64,000 bases of DNA, taken from the NCBI GenBank assembly GCA_963930655.1, contig OZ005609.1, positions 18,859,001 through 18,923,000 on the forward strand, in the 5' to 3' direction. Within the stretch, counting starts at the first letter, position 1; every line of letters begins with the position of its first letter. This stretch comes from Myrica gale. Taxonomy: Eukaryota; Streptophyta; Magnoliopsida; Fagales; Myricaceae. Under the pieces are notes generated by a model. That model did not search any database. It worked only from the letters and a program-made list of their open reading frames with translations, and was not told where the DNA came from. A program made the position numbers and the translations under genes. Shown in pieces: positions 43,339 through 54,580 of the stretch.

Positions 43339-43972
43339 TCTTCTTGCTTGACTCTCTCCATAGACTCTTACCTTTAACCATTTCTCTTATCTTTTTTTAT
43401 GATACCAAAGGGGGAGAAGTTTAATGTTATGTCACTGCCTTCCTAGCTCACTTAGAGGACATTTCTTTCGTGTACTTATCTTGTATACATTTGTAAGTGT
43501 TGTTGCTTTGGGCTGAACATTTGACTTATCTTTTCTCTAATGATTATCTCTGATATTTAATGTGTATCAAATGAATCATTTGATTTTGCTATATTTGTTG
43601 ATTTTTTTTTTGTATCTATAAGGATTTAAGCAGTGCTTATCTATTTGCACTTCATTATGTAAAAGTGAGACTTGCTTCAAAGCTAGTATTTCTAACTCTC
43701 AAATCCTCACTATATGAAGTCTTGTGTTCTGTTTGGTGAATTTGAAGTTTGGGAAGTTTGGAGGAAGATATAGAAGTGTTATTTCTTGTTTTTAACTTTT
43801 GGGAAACTTCCATTTACAAAAGAAACTCTTGCAAAATTTTTCTAAAATCTTAAAGTCTTTTTTTGGTAAAAAAGACATGAAAAACTCCTGCTTGTTCTCA
43901 GGGGGGGCTTTTCTATTTGTTAACAAATTGTCATTTTTAACATGGTATTTTCATCATCGAAAATGGGGAGAT

Positions 43973-45170
43973 TGTTAGCCCAAGGTTGTTTTGCAAACAA
44001 TCCATAAATGATTTTGATGATAACAAAATATTCTCAAAGTTTTGAAGGCTTTTAGATTTTATATTGTCAACCCACTTTATCCAAGTGCTATTTTCAAAAG
44101 GATCAAGTTTATCTCACCAAAATTCCTCTAAATGCACTTGAACACCTTTACACAAGTTGATAAAATCAATTTCTCATGTTATAGGTGCTTAAAAAGGTTT
44201 TGGAATGGAATGAAAACTTCAACGATACTGATTTTTGTCTCCAGGTCTTTTAGGTGTCGACACATACAGGACAAGTGTTGACACATTGCACTTACTCCCG
44301 AGAGATAAAAACATGGTGTCGACACATACAAGACAAGTGTCGACACATTGTACTTACACTCGAAACATGTTTTTCAGACCAAAATATGTGTCGACACATT
44401 GACCTTATGATGTCGACACATTGCACTGACTCAGAGCACCCGATTTCGGTTTAATTTTCACTGTGTCAGCACATGTCATTCATGTGTCAGCACATACCAC
44501 GTATTTGAGGATTTTCCGGAAAGACGTCAGAGCCTTCAAATCGGTTTCTTAAATTATGGGCAACTTTCCAACGGTCATTCTCACCTACCCAAATTACCGT
44601 TGAAGACGAATTTGTTTTAAATACAAGAGACAAGTTATTGAAGAAAAGCTTTCACCCGCACGAACATTTTGAAATTTATTGTCTAACCTAACTTCTTGAG
44701 AGAGAGAAAGCTTTGAAGAAGAGAGAAGGTTGCACCTACCAAGAAGGCTTGCTTTTTTCCTGCCACATCTCAGCCTTCTATTGTAATCTTTATCTTCTTG
44801 TTACCCTTTGTACTTCACACTTGTATATTCGACTTTAAGAGTCATTTCATGAGTTTCAATTTGTACTCATTCAAGTTAAACTTTATGAGTGTTGGGTAAA
44901 CACTGGGTCCTACTCTTCTTAGTAGAAGAAATCCCTAGGTTTTGGGATTTGTGAAGAGAGTAGAAGCGTGAGCTCAAAAAACGCTTTGTGAAGGTTCATT
45001 AGCACCCGAGAAGCTAAGGTGTACTTGCTATTTAAAAGATAGTGGAGAAAGCCCAAGGAAGTCAATAGCTGATACTCAGTTATGTGTATAAACCATTGCT
45101 TCATTTGATAAAAAAAAAAAAACCATTGCTTCATTCAATAATATAAACTACTTTTCTACTATCCAAATTG
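43973..45170 (+). repeat. Sirevirus-like 3' LTR with GTGTCGACAC palindromes
   Basis: Starts TGTTAGCC right after the PPT. Between 44254 and 44500 it has about eight copies of (AT)GTGTCGACACAT or close variants (TTGACACATT, GTCAGCACAT), a self-complementary motif. Later it contains a leader-like part. The end near 45170 is estimated; a duplicated AAACCATTGCTTCATT flanks an A13 run at about 45090-45135. Confidence 0.62.
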
Positions 45171-46541
45171 TGAAAGACATTTTGAGACCCTGAAGGCCTA
45201 CGGGTGTACCTTATATATATTGTTTTCGTAATTTTAAAGCGACATGTATTATCACGGCTTAGGAAAATAAAGGACAAGCATTACCACGAAATCTCATGTT
45301 ATGGTAGATATTGGAAAAGTATCTGTAGTTTGAGAACGCAAGGTAATTTACTGTATTGTTGAGAGAGAGAAATAACTTTTTGAGTAAAAAGCAAAGCTAC
45401 TCCCGTGGGTACGTAATGAATTTATTACTTATTGGGATGTCAACCCACAGTGCTTGCCAGAACAACGATAATATCCAAACCTACAGGAGCGACTTAAAGT
45501 GGGGATGCTCTGCCTCCTTGAAAAGAAAACCAAAAGACAAGGCCATTAGTGATCCTTGTACTTCTCTAAATCTTATCATAACAAATACTTTCGAGGCTAC
45601 AGCATTGATTCACTGGCGCTCAGTGTCAATTATTCAACAAAATTATTGCCGAAGGGAACTTGAAGCGCTGCATTAATTAATTTATACACTCCATGATGAT
45701 TTGGCCGATTAGGGTTTTTACATAACACGTGAAGTACTCTTAACCCAATGGTGCATGCTGAAAAATAAAGCTGGTAGAGTAAATCAATTTGACCAATTAG
45801 GGTTGGGTTGTCAGCTAAAAAGTCGCACTACATGCATCACATGTACATATGTCGCTGATATAGTGTGCACCTTCATGAACGGGTAGATTTTCTGCCCAAT
45901 GGAAGCCTGGGAACATTTAACTTTGAAGACTGCTCTCATTTGATGACAATAATCATTGGCACTGAAAAATAACAATAAACAAAATGTTCATGTTCTTAAT
46001 CCGATTTGAGTTAAGATGATGGTGGAAGTGATTTTGGAGAAAAGTCAAAGTAAGTGATCCATTCGACGTACCTAATATTATTTGTCGTCGAGAAGTTGTC
46101 ATTTAATAGGGTGTGCCTCCTAGATATATATTTGAGGAGCATATACAATATTTTAAAACAAGGACAAACGAGGAATTAGAAAAATAGGCTTGACGAGTAA
46201 TGTACGTACGTAGTTTGAGTACCCGGCCGTCGGGTTCAAATTAAAGCATCAACAATGGCTGCCACAGTACGTAGTACTACTCGACTAATAGTGAAATTTA
46301 CCTATCCTTCCTGTATGGATTGATTACTTTGGATGTATTCGGACGCCTATATATTTTTGTCTCTTTCGTAGCTATAACTGCACAACAGTACTTCACCCGT
46401 TTGCCGACATACGCGTTGATAGATGACAATTAGTGAAGTCTAAACCCAGCGGCGTTCCCAAGCACTGGCCTAAACCCTAGACTACGATCCATTATATCCA
46501 TCGACATGGAAAATTCAAAGACAAGGTGCTAAGCACGAGTC
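45171..46541. other. Intergenic, nothing recognised
   Basis: No gene, no repeat ends. Short frames (for example 45356-45676) show no family resemblance. Confidence 0.45.
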
Positions 46542-46565
46542 CAGAGGCGGAACCGGCCCCCGGTT

Positions 46566-48624
46566 TAGGGCTGCTCAATCCCATCAGTAAAATTCAGTGG
46601 CACCGGCACCAGTATCGGTACCCGACCTCACCGGTGCTGGTGACTTGTTTTTAGGAAAACTCGGAGGTTTTTCCGGTTTCCGGGTACCGGAAACCAGATT
46701 TTATTTTTTATTTTAATTTTTTATGTTAAAACGACGTCGTTTCGTCGTTTCAAAATTAAACCTAAACTCCTCCCCCCTCAACGTCGACTTCAATTCACCC
46801 CCCCTCCAACAGCCTCTCTCTCCCTCCCCACCCTTTCTAATCGCCCCCCTCCCCCACCCTTCGTCGTCCACAATAGGGCCTCCTTTCTCTCCCTGGCTCG
46901 CTCTGTGTAAGTTCTTGCGTGCGAGAGTGGATCTGAGAGGCGATGGCGTTGTCAGGCATGAGAGGGTGATGGCTGTGTCCCAAGCTATGTTGTATGTAAT
47001 CCGGATCTTCGACCTTTGTTTTTCAGAGTTTGCTTCTTTTTTTGTTGTTCTTTGAGTAGATCTTGCGGTGAAGAAAACTCATTCACTTCAGCTTAGATAT
47101 GTGTTTGTCTGTAGTAGATACAATTCTGCTTTCTTATGGTGGTGAGTTCCCTCTGAAATTTGAAGTGGCTGATCCCTTTCTGATCTTATAGTTTGATTCG
47201 CAATTTAGGTAGAGTTTAGGGGAATTTGACCACGATAGCTGTTTTTATGTTTTAAAGATTTGATCTTCAGGTCAAGTTCCAATGTGATTGTATGTTGGTT
47301 TATCTTTAGTAATAGATTTGGAGGTTGATTTTTGTTTTCCTTTTTCCCGTTCACTAATGGACTATTAGATCACAACTATACTTCAGATTTTTACTCATCT
47401 TGAGGCAATCAACTTAGAGCAAATAGGGAAGGATAAGTGACACTAACATAATGATTGCATTGTATCTTCGTTAGAGGAAGAAAGTAAGTTTGTATCACAT
47501 CTGCAAGTCCCTTGTTACTTTTTTCTAGCTCAACTTTGAAATCCTGTGCCTTCTTGTTGCCGCTTCTATTTTTCCATTATGTTTTGTGATGCTTTACAAA
47601 AGTGACGTGAAGAGTTTTCTTTTTTCGAATTCTTGTATAAATGATTCTTTATAGTTTATAGTGTTGGGCACTGCCTGAAAATAAACTTGCCTCTGCTATG
47701 CTACATATCTGCACAAGCATTTTGGTTTTATTTTTCCTGAGGAAATTATTTTCTACTTCTCTTTGGTTGCTGAAAAAATTCAGGAAAGAAGAAAATGAAC
47801 AATTAAATCTGACTCTGTTTCTTAGCAACCCAACCAAGCATTGACCTTTGATTGGTTGCTGAAAAATTTGAGATGATGAGGAATGAAATATTTTGGGTTT
47901 TTTTAGTAAGTTGGATGCAATAATCAACTTGAGGCTCCTGTTATTGCAGAAAAGGTAGGCATACTAGAGTTTTTGAACGGAATAGGGAAAGGGGTTGAAT
48001 CCCATGTGTCTAAGCTTGAGTCTGAAATTGGTGACTTTTAGAAGCTGCTCGTGACTCGCACTCTCAAGCTCAAAAAACTTGGCATACCATGCCAACAGGT
48101 AAATCACTGCAAATTCTTCATTTTCCAATGTCAAACGATGTGTAGGCATGTATTTATGTCTGATAAGTGTGCATAGGTTTCATCATAAATAGTGGTAATG
48201 ATGTGTAGATTGTACTCAATAGTTCATGTTTAGACTGTTTGTAATGTTGCTTTTAAGTCAGCAAATAAGATTTATCGCATAAAAAAATAAAAAGGATTGC
48301 TCCTAATATTAGATTGTACTCAACAATGAGCTATTTCTTGATGTTTGCATAATATTAGGCTTGCAATTCTTAAAGTTCTCACGGTTACACATTCCAAATT
48401 GGAAGCTAAAACGAATTCTTTTTGTCTAAGGACAATTCATTCCTTTTGTCGCATTTTATTATTACGAAGATTAATGTAGGATAACCGGAAACCGCCACCG
48501 CTAAGGGCCGGTTTTTGCCCTTAACAATGTAGGTGTAGGTAGCAATTTTTTGAAAACTGGCCTAACCGATATAGGTGTCGGTTTTGGCCAAAACTGGCAC
48601 CAACACCGGGGTTGTGCAGCCCTA
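46566..48624. mobile_element. hAT element carrying an mS41/IGR exon
   Basis: 2059 bp, ends TAGGGCTGCTCAATCCC and GGGGTTGTGCAGCCCTA, perfect 8-bp target duplication CCCCGGTT (46558-46565 and 48625-48632). No transposase; non-autonomous. The left part holds a host-like 5' leader (CT-rich, AACGACGTCGTTTCGTCG, then possible ATG at 46940 in GCGATGGCGTTGTC). The right part holds the exon at 47950-48098. Confidence 0.9.
47950..48098 (+). pseudogene. Captured exon with IGR motif (mitochondrial ribosomal mS41-like)
   Basis: Bounded by a TTATTGCAG acceptor and an ACAG|GTAAAT donor. Apart from one TAG (a CAG-to-TAG type change) the 149-bp exon is open and reads KVGILEFLNGIGKGVESHVS, KLESEIGDF, then KLLVTRTLKLKKLGIPCQQ. 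The pattern F...IGRG...H..K.......L....S..LK..GIP is the IGR motif, a small helical domain in the mitochondrial small-subunit protein mS41 (fungal Fyv4). Family identification is from the motif; the parent plant gene is inferred. Confidence 0.72.
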
Positions 48625-49019
48625 CCCCGGTTGGGCACTGCAAATGGTTCAAAATATACTTTTTTTTACAAGTATTGTAGCCCAGGCCGCCCCCTTGGCC
48701 CGCTCAATCCAAGCCTATTTATACTGTACAAATGGAGTTATTTTAAAAAAATTCTGATCAGTGGACAATGTTGTTGATTTGTCTTTCTGTCCTTGACTTT
48801 TGACAATGTAGTTGGAGTGCCGCCTTAAATGTTGAACTATGCAGGGTTGAAAAACCGAAATGCGGTCCTGACCACATTTTCAGTTCCACTATATTAAAGA
48901 ATTGGACCGAACCACTTTTAAGTGGTCTGGTTCGGTACGGTCCGGTCTGGACCACTTAAGTGGTCCGGTCCCGACCGGTTTCAATTTTTTTTTCATTTTT
49001 TTTCATATTTTAATAAACA

Positions 49020-50130
49020 CACATTTTTTAAGATTAAAAAAATGTGAATTCATTTAACACCTACTAGGCTACTATAGTTTGCTCATTAATTTAAAGATAT
49101 TAATTAATTTAAAGACTTAAAGATGTGAATTTATCTAAAAATTTAAAAATGTGAATTCATTTATCACTTACCAATCTATCATGTAACCATAGTTTGCTCA
49201 TTAATTTAAAGATGTTAATTCATTTAAAGACTTAAATATGTGAATTCATTTAAAGACTTAAATATGTTAATTTATTTAACACATAACATAGTTTGCTTAT
49301 TAATTTAAAGATATGAATTCATTTAAAGACTTAAAGATATGAATTCATTTAAAAACTTAAAAATGTAAATTCATTTAACACCTATCATAGTTTGCTCATT
49401 AATTTAAAGATGTGAATTCATTTAAAGACTTAAAGAAGTAAATTTATTTAAAAACTTAAAAATGTGAATTCATTTAAAAACTTAAGGCTATGTTTGGTTT
49501 AGGTCTTGAGATATGTTTTTGTTTTTTTTTTTTTGAAAATAATGTAAATTCTCTTGGGATTGGTGAAAAATGTATTAAAAGTTATTTGAATTTGTAAAAA
49601 GTTGTTGGGATGGGTGAAAATGTATTGAAATTGATGAAAAAGTGAGTAGAAAACATTTTGAAAACCTCTTGACACATGAAACAAACATAGCCTAAAAATG
49701 TGAATTCATTTAACACCTACCAATCTACCATGTAACCATAGTTTGCTCATAATTTAAAGATGTGAATTCATTTAAAGACGTGAATTCATTTAAAGACTTA
49801 AATATGTAAATTCATTTAAAAACTTAAATATGTGAATTCATTTAACACCTATCATAGTTTGCTCATTAATTTAAAACTGTGAATTCATTTAAAAACATAA
49901 ATATTTGAATTCATTTAAAAACTAAAAAATGTGAATTCATTAATTTCATTTAACATATATCATAGTTTTCTCATTAATTTAAAGATGTGAATTCATTTAA
50001 AGACTTAAATATGTGAATTCATTTAACACCTATCATAGTTTGCTCATTAATTTAAAGATATGAATTCATTTAAAGACTTAAAGATGTAAATTTATTTTAA
50101 AACTTAAAAATGTGAATTCATTAATTTTGT
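49020..50130 (+). repeat. Minisatellite array in hAT element
   Basis: Higher-order repeat of short units such as GTGAATTCATTTAAAGACTT, punctuated by TTAACACCTATCATAGTTTG and CTCATTAATTTAAAGATG blocks. About ten higher-order copies of 50-120 bp, interrupted by the MITE at 49486-49692. Confidence 0.9.
49486..49692. mobile_element. Tourist-like MITE
   Basis: 207 bp, TIRs GGCTATGTTTGGTTT and (inverse of) AAACAAACATAGCC, flanked by TAA on both sides (49483-49485 and 49693-49695), as in PIF/Harbinger-derived MITEs. Its minus-strand frame is not a gene. Confidence 0.88.
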
Positions 50131-50241
50131 TAGCGCATTTTTGTATTGGCAAAATTCCGTGTCAAAATATGTCTTGATCGAGTTGTAATTTTGGTCCCCA
50201 CATTTGTTCAAGAGTTAGAGTTGATGGTCTGTCCAAAGTCT

Positions 50242-50465
50242 TCATCACGTTCAATCAGCATTCAACAAGTGCTCGAGCATCCTTGAAAAAGTTCAAACTG
50301 AGTCATCACGTTTGACCAGCGTTAGACAAGCGCTCGAGCGCCCTTGGAAAAAGTTCAAACATAGTCATCACGTTTGACTAACGTTAGACAAGCGCTCGAG
50401 CACTAATGCAAATTTCAGACAGAAACATAAGCGTTTGACCAGCTCTCGACCAGCGCTCGAGCGAC
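50242..50465 (+). repeat. 63-bp tandem repeat, about 3.5 copies
   Basis: Units start TCATCACGTTTGACCAGC and contain AAGCGCTCGAGCG. Copies at about 50242, 50303, 50365 and a partial at about 50425. GCGCTCGAGC is nearly palindromic. Confidence 0.85.
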
Positions 50466-51083
50466 TTTAATTGTTTTACTTTTTTATTATATTAAAAAAA
50501 TGTTTATTAAATGCGGTCTGGTCTGGATCGGACCGCATATCAGAAATTTATAGACCGGACTGGACCCCATAAATCCAGTCCGGGTCCAATTTTCCGTTCC
50601 GCAGTCCGGTTTTGTTCAGCCCTAGAACTATGTATGATAATATCCATTTGAGGTATTTTGCAATATATGTTGAATGTAAGGAAGGATAAGGGATTAATTT
50701 TCATCTTTTTTGTACAAGTAAATATCTTTTTTTGGTAAATGTTTAAATTCCATTTTGCTATGCTTTTATTGTGAGAATCTTCCTTTAATTTCTGAAATAT
50801 TATCGAGTGATTGTAATCTTGTATGACACTTTTTTGCATTACGTAGGATTTTTTTTTTCATTTCGCTTTATGAATTTTCCATCTTTAAATTCAATCTTGG
50901 TTCTGTATTGATCACGACTAAGGTCCAGAAGGATTAATATAGTTTAAACAATGGTAGAAAATATTTCCATCCAGACCATTGGACATAGCTACGATCTTAC
51001 TTGCCGTGTGGTGGTCCTCCTAGCTCTATCTATCCAATGGTGGTAGAGCAAGAAATTTAATGTGCTATGGATAGCTAAAGAGA

Positions 51084-51108
51084 GCAGGGCCCTTATATAA
51101 AGCCCTGC
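51084..51108 (+). promoter_or_regulatory. TATA box of the GDSL gene within a small inverted repeat
   Basis: TATATAA at 51094-51100 lies 89 bp upstream of the ATG, a normal plant spacing for a start site near 51125. It is framed by GCAGGGC (51084-51090) and GCCCTGC (51102-51108), a perfect 7-bp inverted repeat. Confidence 0.75.
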
Positions 51109-51188
51109 AGTGTTGATTCAACATTCACATAAGTGGGTGTACAAATTTCAGCTAGCTGTCTTGGAGTTGTCTAACGTCGAACATCTCT

Positions 51189-54100
51189 ATGGACAACTCC
51201 TTGGTTTTTCTTTCTTGGCTGTTTGTCGGCCTGGTCACAACATGGAGTAGTATGTCTTCTCAAGCTGAGGCTCGAGCTTTCTTTGTTTTCGGAGACTCAC
51301 TTGTCGACAATGGTAACAATGACTACCTAGTCACCACTGCCCGTGCCGACTCCTACCCTTACGGCATCGACTATCCTACTCACAGAGCCACCGGCCGCTT
51401 CTCTAATGGCCTTAACATCCCTGACCTTATCAGTACGCAGAGCTTTACTTTTTTCATTGTCGTTTATGATCCCCCACATTTAATATTTATCAGTAGCTCA
51501 AAGCTGTTATCTGATATGTCTTGCCAGGTGAACAAATCGGCTCCGAGCCCACGCTGCCATACTTGAGCCCGCAGCTCAATGGACAAAGACTACTTGTCGG
51601 TGCCAACTTTGCTTCTGCTGGAATCGGAATACTCAATGACACAGGAGTTCAATTTGTGAGTTCCAAAACAGAATTTCTTCTTCAAAGCGGACTACTACTT
51701 GATATATGAACTATATATGTCAAGATTAATGTTCTCGCTATATATAAATCTTAATTTGAATTGCAGCTGAACATTATCCGAATAACCCAACAATTAGCGT
51801 ACTTTGGACAGTACCAACAACGTGTGAGCGCACTTATCGGCCCCGACCAGACTGAGCGGCTTGTAAATGAGGCGCTCGTCCTCATTACACTCGGAGGCAA
51901 CGATTTCGTGAATAACTACTACTTAGTGCCCTTCTCTGCAAGATCTCGCCAATTTTCTCTCCCCAACTACGTTGTCTATCTGATTTCGGAGTATCGGAAG
52001 ATTCTAGTCGTGAGTTCGTACTATCCTTTCTGCATGTATAAGTAACTAATTCAATATATGTTTTGAAGATTAATTATCAGTATTATTAGTTATGCATGAT
52101 TCGTAATTTACTATATATAAAAAAACTCTAATTAAACTCATCAAAACGTCTTAGATTTCGCTTTTCTACCAATTATATATATCTACTTCAAAAGTTAAAA
52201 ATAAATTTGAATAATTAATCTACATTCAAAATAGCCTCGTACATTTATGATTATAGTTCTCTCTCTCCCTCACCCTTTCCCTCTCTCTCTCTCTCTATAT
52301 ATATTTACTTGGTGAATATTATATTTTTCATGCTATACTCGTAGCAACCATTTAATTCTGTGGTCGCTATCTTTAATGATTATTGTAGGTGTTTATAATA
52401 ATTAACCATCGTCACATACAAGTCTTATACTTATAGCTAGGTGGCCACTAATTAATAATACCCTTGTCACGCACACTTACTCTTATAGTACTAGATACCA
52501 ATACGAAGGGTTTTTTGGCACCCAAATTGTACCCATTATAAATTCTAGTGGCTAAAGACTTTTCTCCACGTCTTATTAGAGACAAAACCCATTACACTTT
52601 TTCTTATCCCAAATTGAGGGTAATAGGTATTAACAATAAAATTTAAGGGTTTTCGATCGACTAGCTAGCTAGGATTTTTTCCCTTGTTAAAAGTGATCTA
52701 TTTCTGTTAAGTAGTGAAACCATAAGTAATATTCCAACACCAATATAGATTTGTCTAAACAGTCACTTACTTTGAAAGCTTTCAGGGATGGCCTTATAAT
52801 TACAAGATCAGTTTCATTAATAAATACATCTATGAAAGTTGAAACTAACCCATCACTTTCATATGTTTATTAATTTAACACCACAAGTAGTGTATGGGCG
52901 AATTATGTAGGTCACAAGAAAGTAGGAAGAAAATAATGGTGAAGTGGGGACATATTTATGCATCATTTATGATAGAGATTTATGATAGACATTTTAGTTG
53001 GTGAGCCCAACAAGAACTGTTCTGGTTTTTTTTCATTCTCATTAATGCTATTAGGGAACTGCTTTTAAATGTGCTTATTATATATTAGGGACATGTTTGT
53101 TTAGCCTACAATTCAGGTAAGTCAAACACATTCCAAAATTTATAACTTTTACACCTACACACTCTACTTTTCAAGAACCCTAATAAATCTCAATAAAGTA
53201 AAGATTCCCAAAATTTTGAGAATATTCTCCAAACTTTCGACAAACAAACAACACCTAGAGCCTTTAAGGATCGATCCAAAAGAAAAAGGACTTCTTTACC
53301 CCCCGCTTATATGAAGATTTACATTTGTTCTTTCCCGTTCTTCCAAAAGATACAACTTTTTTGGATTCTAACAATCTTTTTAAATGATTAATATTCGACT
53401 AATTAAGCATGATGAGACTTTTTCTTTTTTAATGCAGAGGCTATATGAGTTGGGAGCGCGGAGGGTTTTGGTGACGGGTACTGGACCACTAGGTTGTGTT
53501 CCGGCAGAGTTGGCCATGCATAGCAGAAATGGTGAGTGCGCGGATGAGCTGCAACAAGCTGCAGGCTTGTTCAACCCACAGCTCGTTCAAATGCTCAATG
53601 AACTTAATACTGAGATTGGTTCAGATGTTTTCGTTACAGCAAATGCCTTCGACATGCACATGGATTTCATTAGCGATCCTCAAGCGTACGGTATGTCAGA
53701 GGCCTCCATTAGTTATTCTTCTGTAGTACCTCTCAGCGATGTTAATTATTATAAGGTGGAGCTAGCTAGCTATTACAAGATCCATCCAAAAAATCAAATA
53801 TAAACAGTAGTAGATGATATATAACACGCTTCACCTTAATCAGGAAGATTTTCTTCCAGAGAAAGTTCTGATCACATAGTATTTTTCTGAAGTCAATTAA
53901 GTTATACTGAAAGCCAATTGAAGAAAGAATGGTTAATACTTAGTACAAAAAAAAGAAGAAGAAAGAATGGTAGATGCAACGAACTGTAGTACTGTTTTGT
54001 CAGAAGACAAAACAGCAAAGATATTGAAGACAGGTTTTCTTGGGACCAGTGGAAGTAAATGTCACGTTAAAATAAAGTGGTTCGAAGATCAAGGGTCCTT

Positions 54101-54580
54101 TCATCGCCAGGATAATTCATTCTTGTAATTGAACTCGAGCAAATGCTATAAAAGAAATTATGTAAGCCAAGTTTGCTTTTGGCTAATTCTCTTCTATATA
54201 TATATATATATAAACCCACTTACGGAAATTCGGGGAAATAATCTCAATCCAATGAACCCTGAAGTAGTAGAGTTTTGAGATGTTGAGAGCTGATCTTAAG
54301 CTAAAGAGAGTAATTACATGCAGCTTTTAATGATTTTGCAGGATTTGCCACATCGAAGGTAGCATGCTGCGGACAAGGACCATACAACGGGATTGGACTA
54401 TGCACTCCAGCATCCAACCTGTGCCCAAACAGAGATTTGTACGCGTTTTGGGATCCATTCCATCCATCTGAAAGGGCGAACAGACTGATCGTACAAACAT
54501 TCATGACTGGATCTACCAAGTACATGAACCCAATGAATCTCAGTACCATTTTGGCCTTGGACTCTAGGAGTACCCGATAA
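51189..54580 (+). CDS. GDSL esterase/lipase, extracellular (cutin-synthase-like clade)
   Basis: Complete five-exon gene: 51189-51432, 51528-51655, 51767-52009, 53438-53690, 54342-54580; all introns GT-AG, phases consistent, 1107 nt, 368 aa. Residues 1-28 form a signal peptide ([15 protein letters not shown]), so the enzyme is secreted. Catalytic set: block [13 protein letters not shown] with Ser37, block [11 protein letters not shown] with Gly113, block [10 protein letters not shown] with Asn169, block [10 protein letters not shown] with Asp327 and His330. Length is normal for the SGNH-hydrolase plant family. Sequence blocks such as [29 protein letters not shown] and [10 protein letters not shown] are those of the subgroup that includes Arabidopsis At5g33370 (CUS2), linked to cutin and cuticular ridge formation; orthology is from memory and needs a tree. 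The first ATG is chosen because it opens the signal peptide. Intron 3 (1428 bp) is unusually long and holds a MITE. Only intact gene in the window. Confidence 0.95.
52258..52306 (+). repeat. (CT)n/(TA)n microsatellite in GDSL intron 3
   Basis: CTCTCTCTCCCT...CTCTCTCTCTCTCTATATATAT tract, intronic. Confidence 0.85.
53089..53255. mobile_element. Small MITE in GDSL intron 3
   Basis: 167 bp, ends GGACATGTTTGTTT and (inverse) GGTGTTGTTTGTTT, flanked by TAG on both sides (53086-53088 and 53256-53258). Resembles the MITE at 49486 in TIR style (TGTTTG). Lies about 180 bp before exon 4 and does not disturb the splice sites. Confidence 0.65.

Larger units (their letters stand above)
41976..45170 (+). 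mobile_element. 3' half of a Sirevirus-like element (extra ORF, PPT, 3' LTR)
   Basis: Plus-strand order: extra ORF (41985-43338), PPT-like ACCAAAGGGGGAGAAG (43405), a second PPT AAAATGGGGAGAT at 43960-43972, then an LTR starting TGTTAGCCCAAGG at 43973. Pol is not present: the left edge joins antisense copia-2 RT. The position of the ORF between pol and the 3' LTR is where many Sireviruses keep an extra (env-like) ORF. The LTR's far end was not located precisely. Confidence 0.62.
48842..50624. mobile_element. hAT element packed with minisatellites
   Basis: 1783 bp, ends CAGGGTTGAAAAACCGAA and (inverse) TAGGGCTGAACAAAACCGGA, perfect 8-bp target duplication GAACTATG (48834-48841 and 50625-50632). 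Both subterminal areas carry GGTCCGG/CCGGACC and GTCCGGTC motifs. The interior is almost only tandem repeats (49020-50130 and 50240-50465) plus a Tourist-like MITE. No coding capacity. Confidence 0.92.
46542..50912. mobile_element. Third member of the CAGWGGCGGATCC hAT family, holding two nested hATs
   Basis: Left end CAGAGGCGGAACCGG at 46542; the right side 50838-50912 (TTTTTTCATTTCGCTTTATG ... AATCTTGGTTCTGTATTG) follows the right subterminal sequence of Pack-hAT 1 and 2. Interior pieces are 46542-46565, 48633-48841 and 50633-50912; the remainder is two nested elements. The flanks CACGAGTC and (AT)CACGAC are only partly alike, so the exact right end is uncertain. GCCCAGGCCGCCCCC at 48680 parallels the left subterminal area of element 1. 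Confidence 0.6.
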
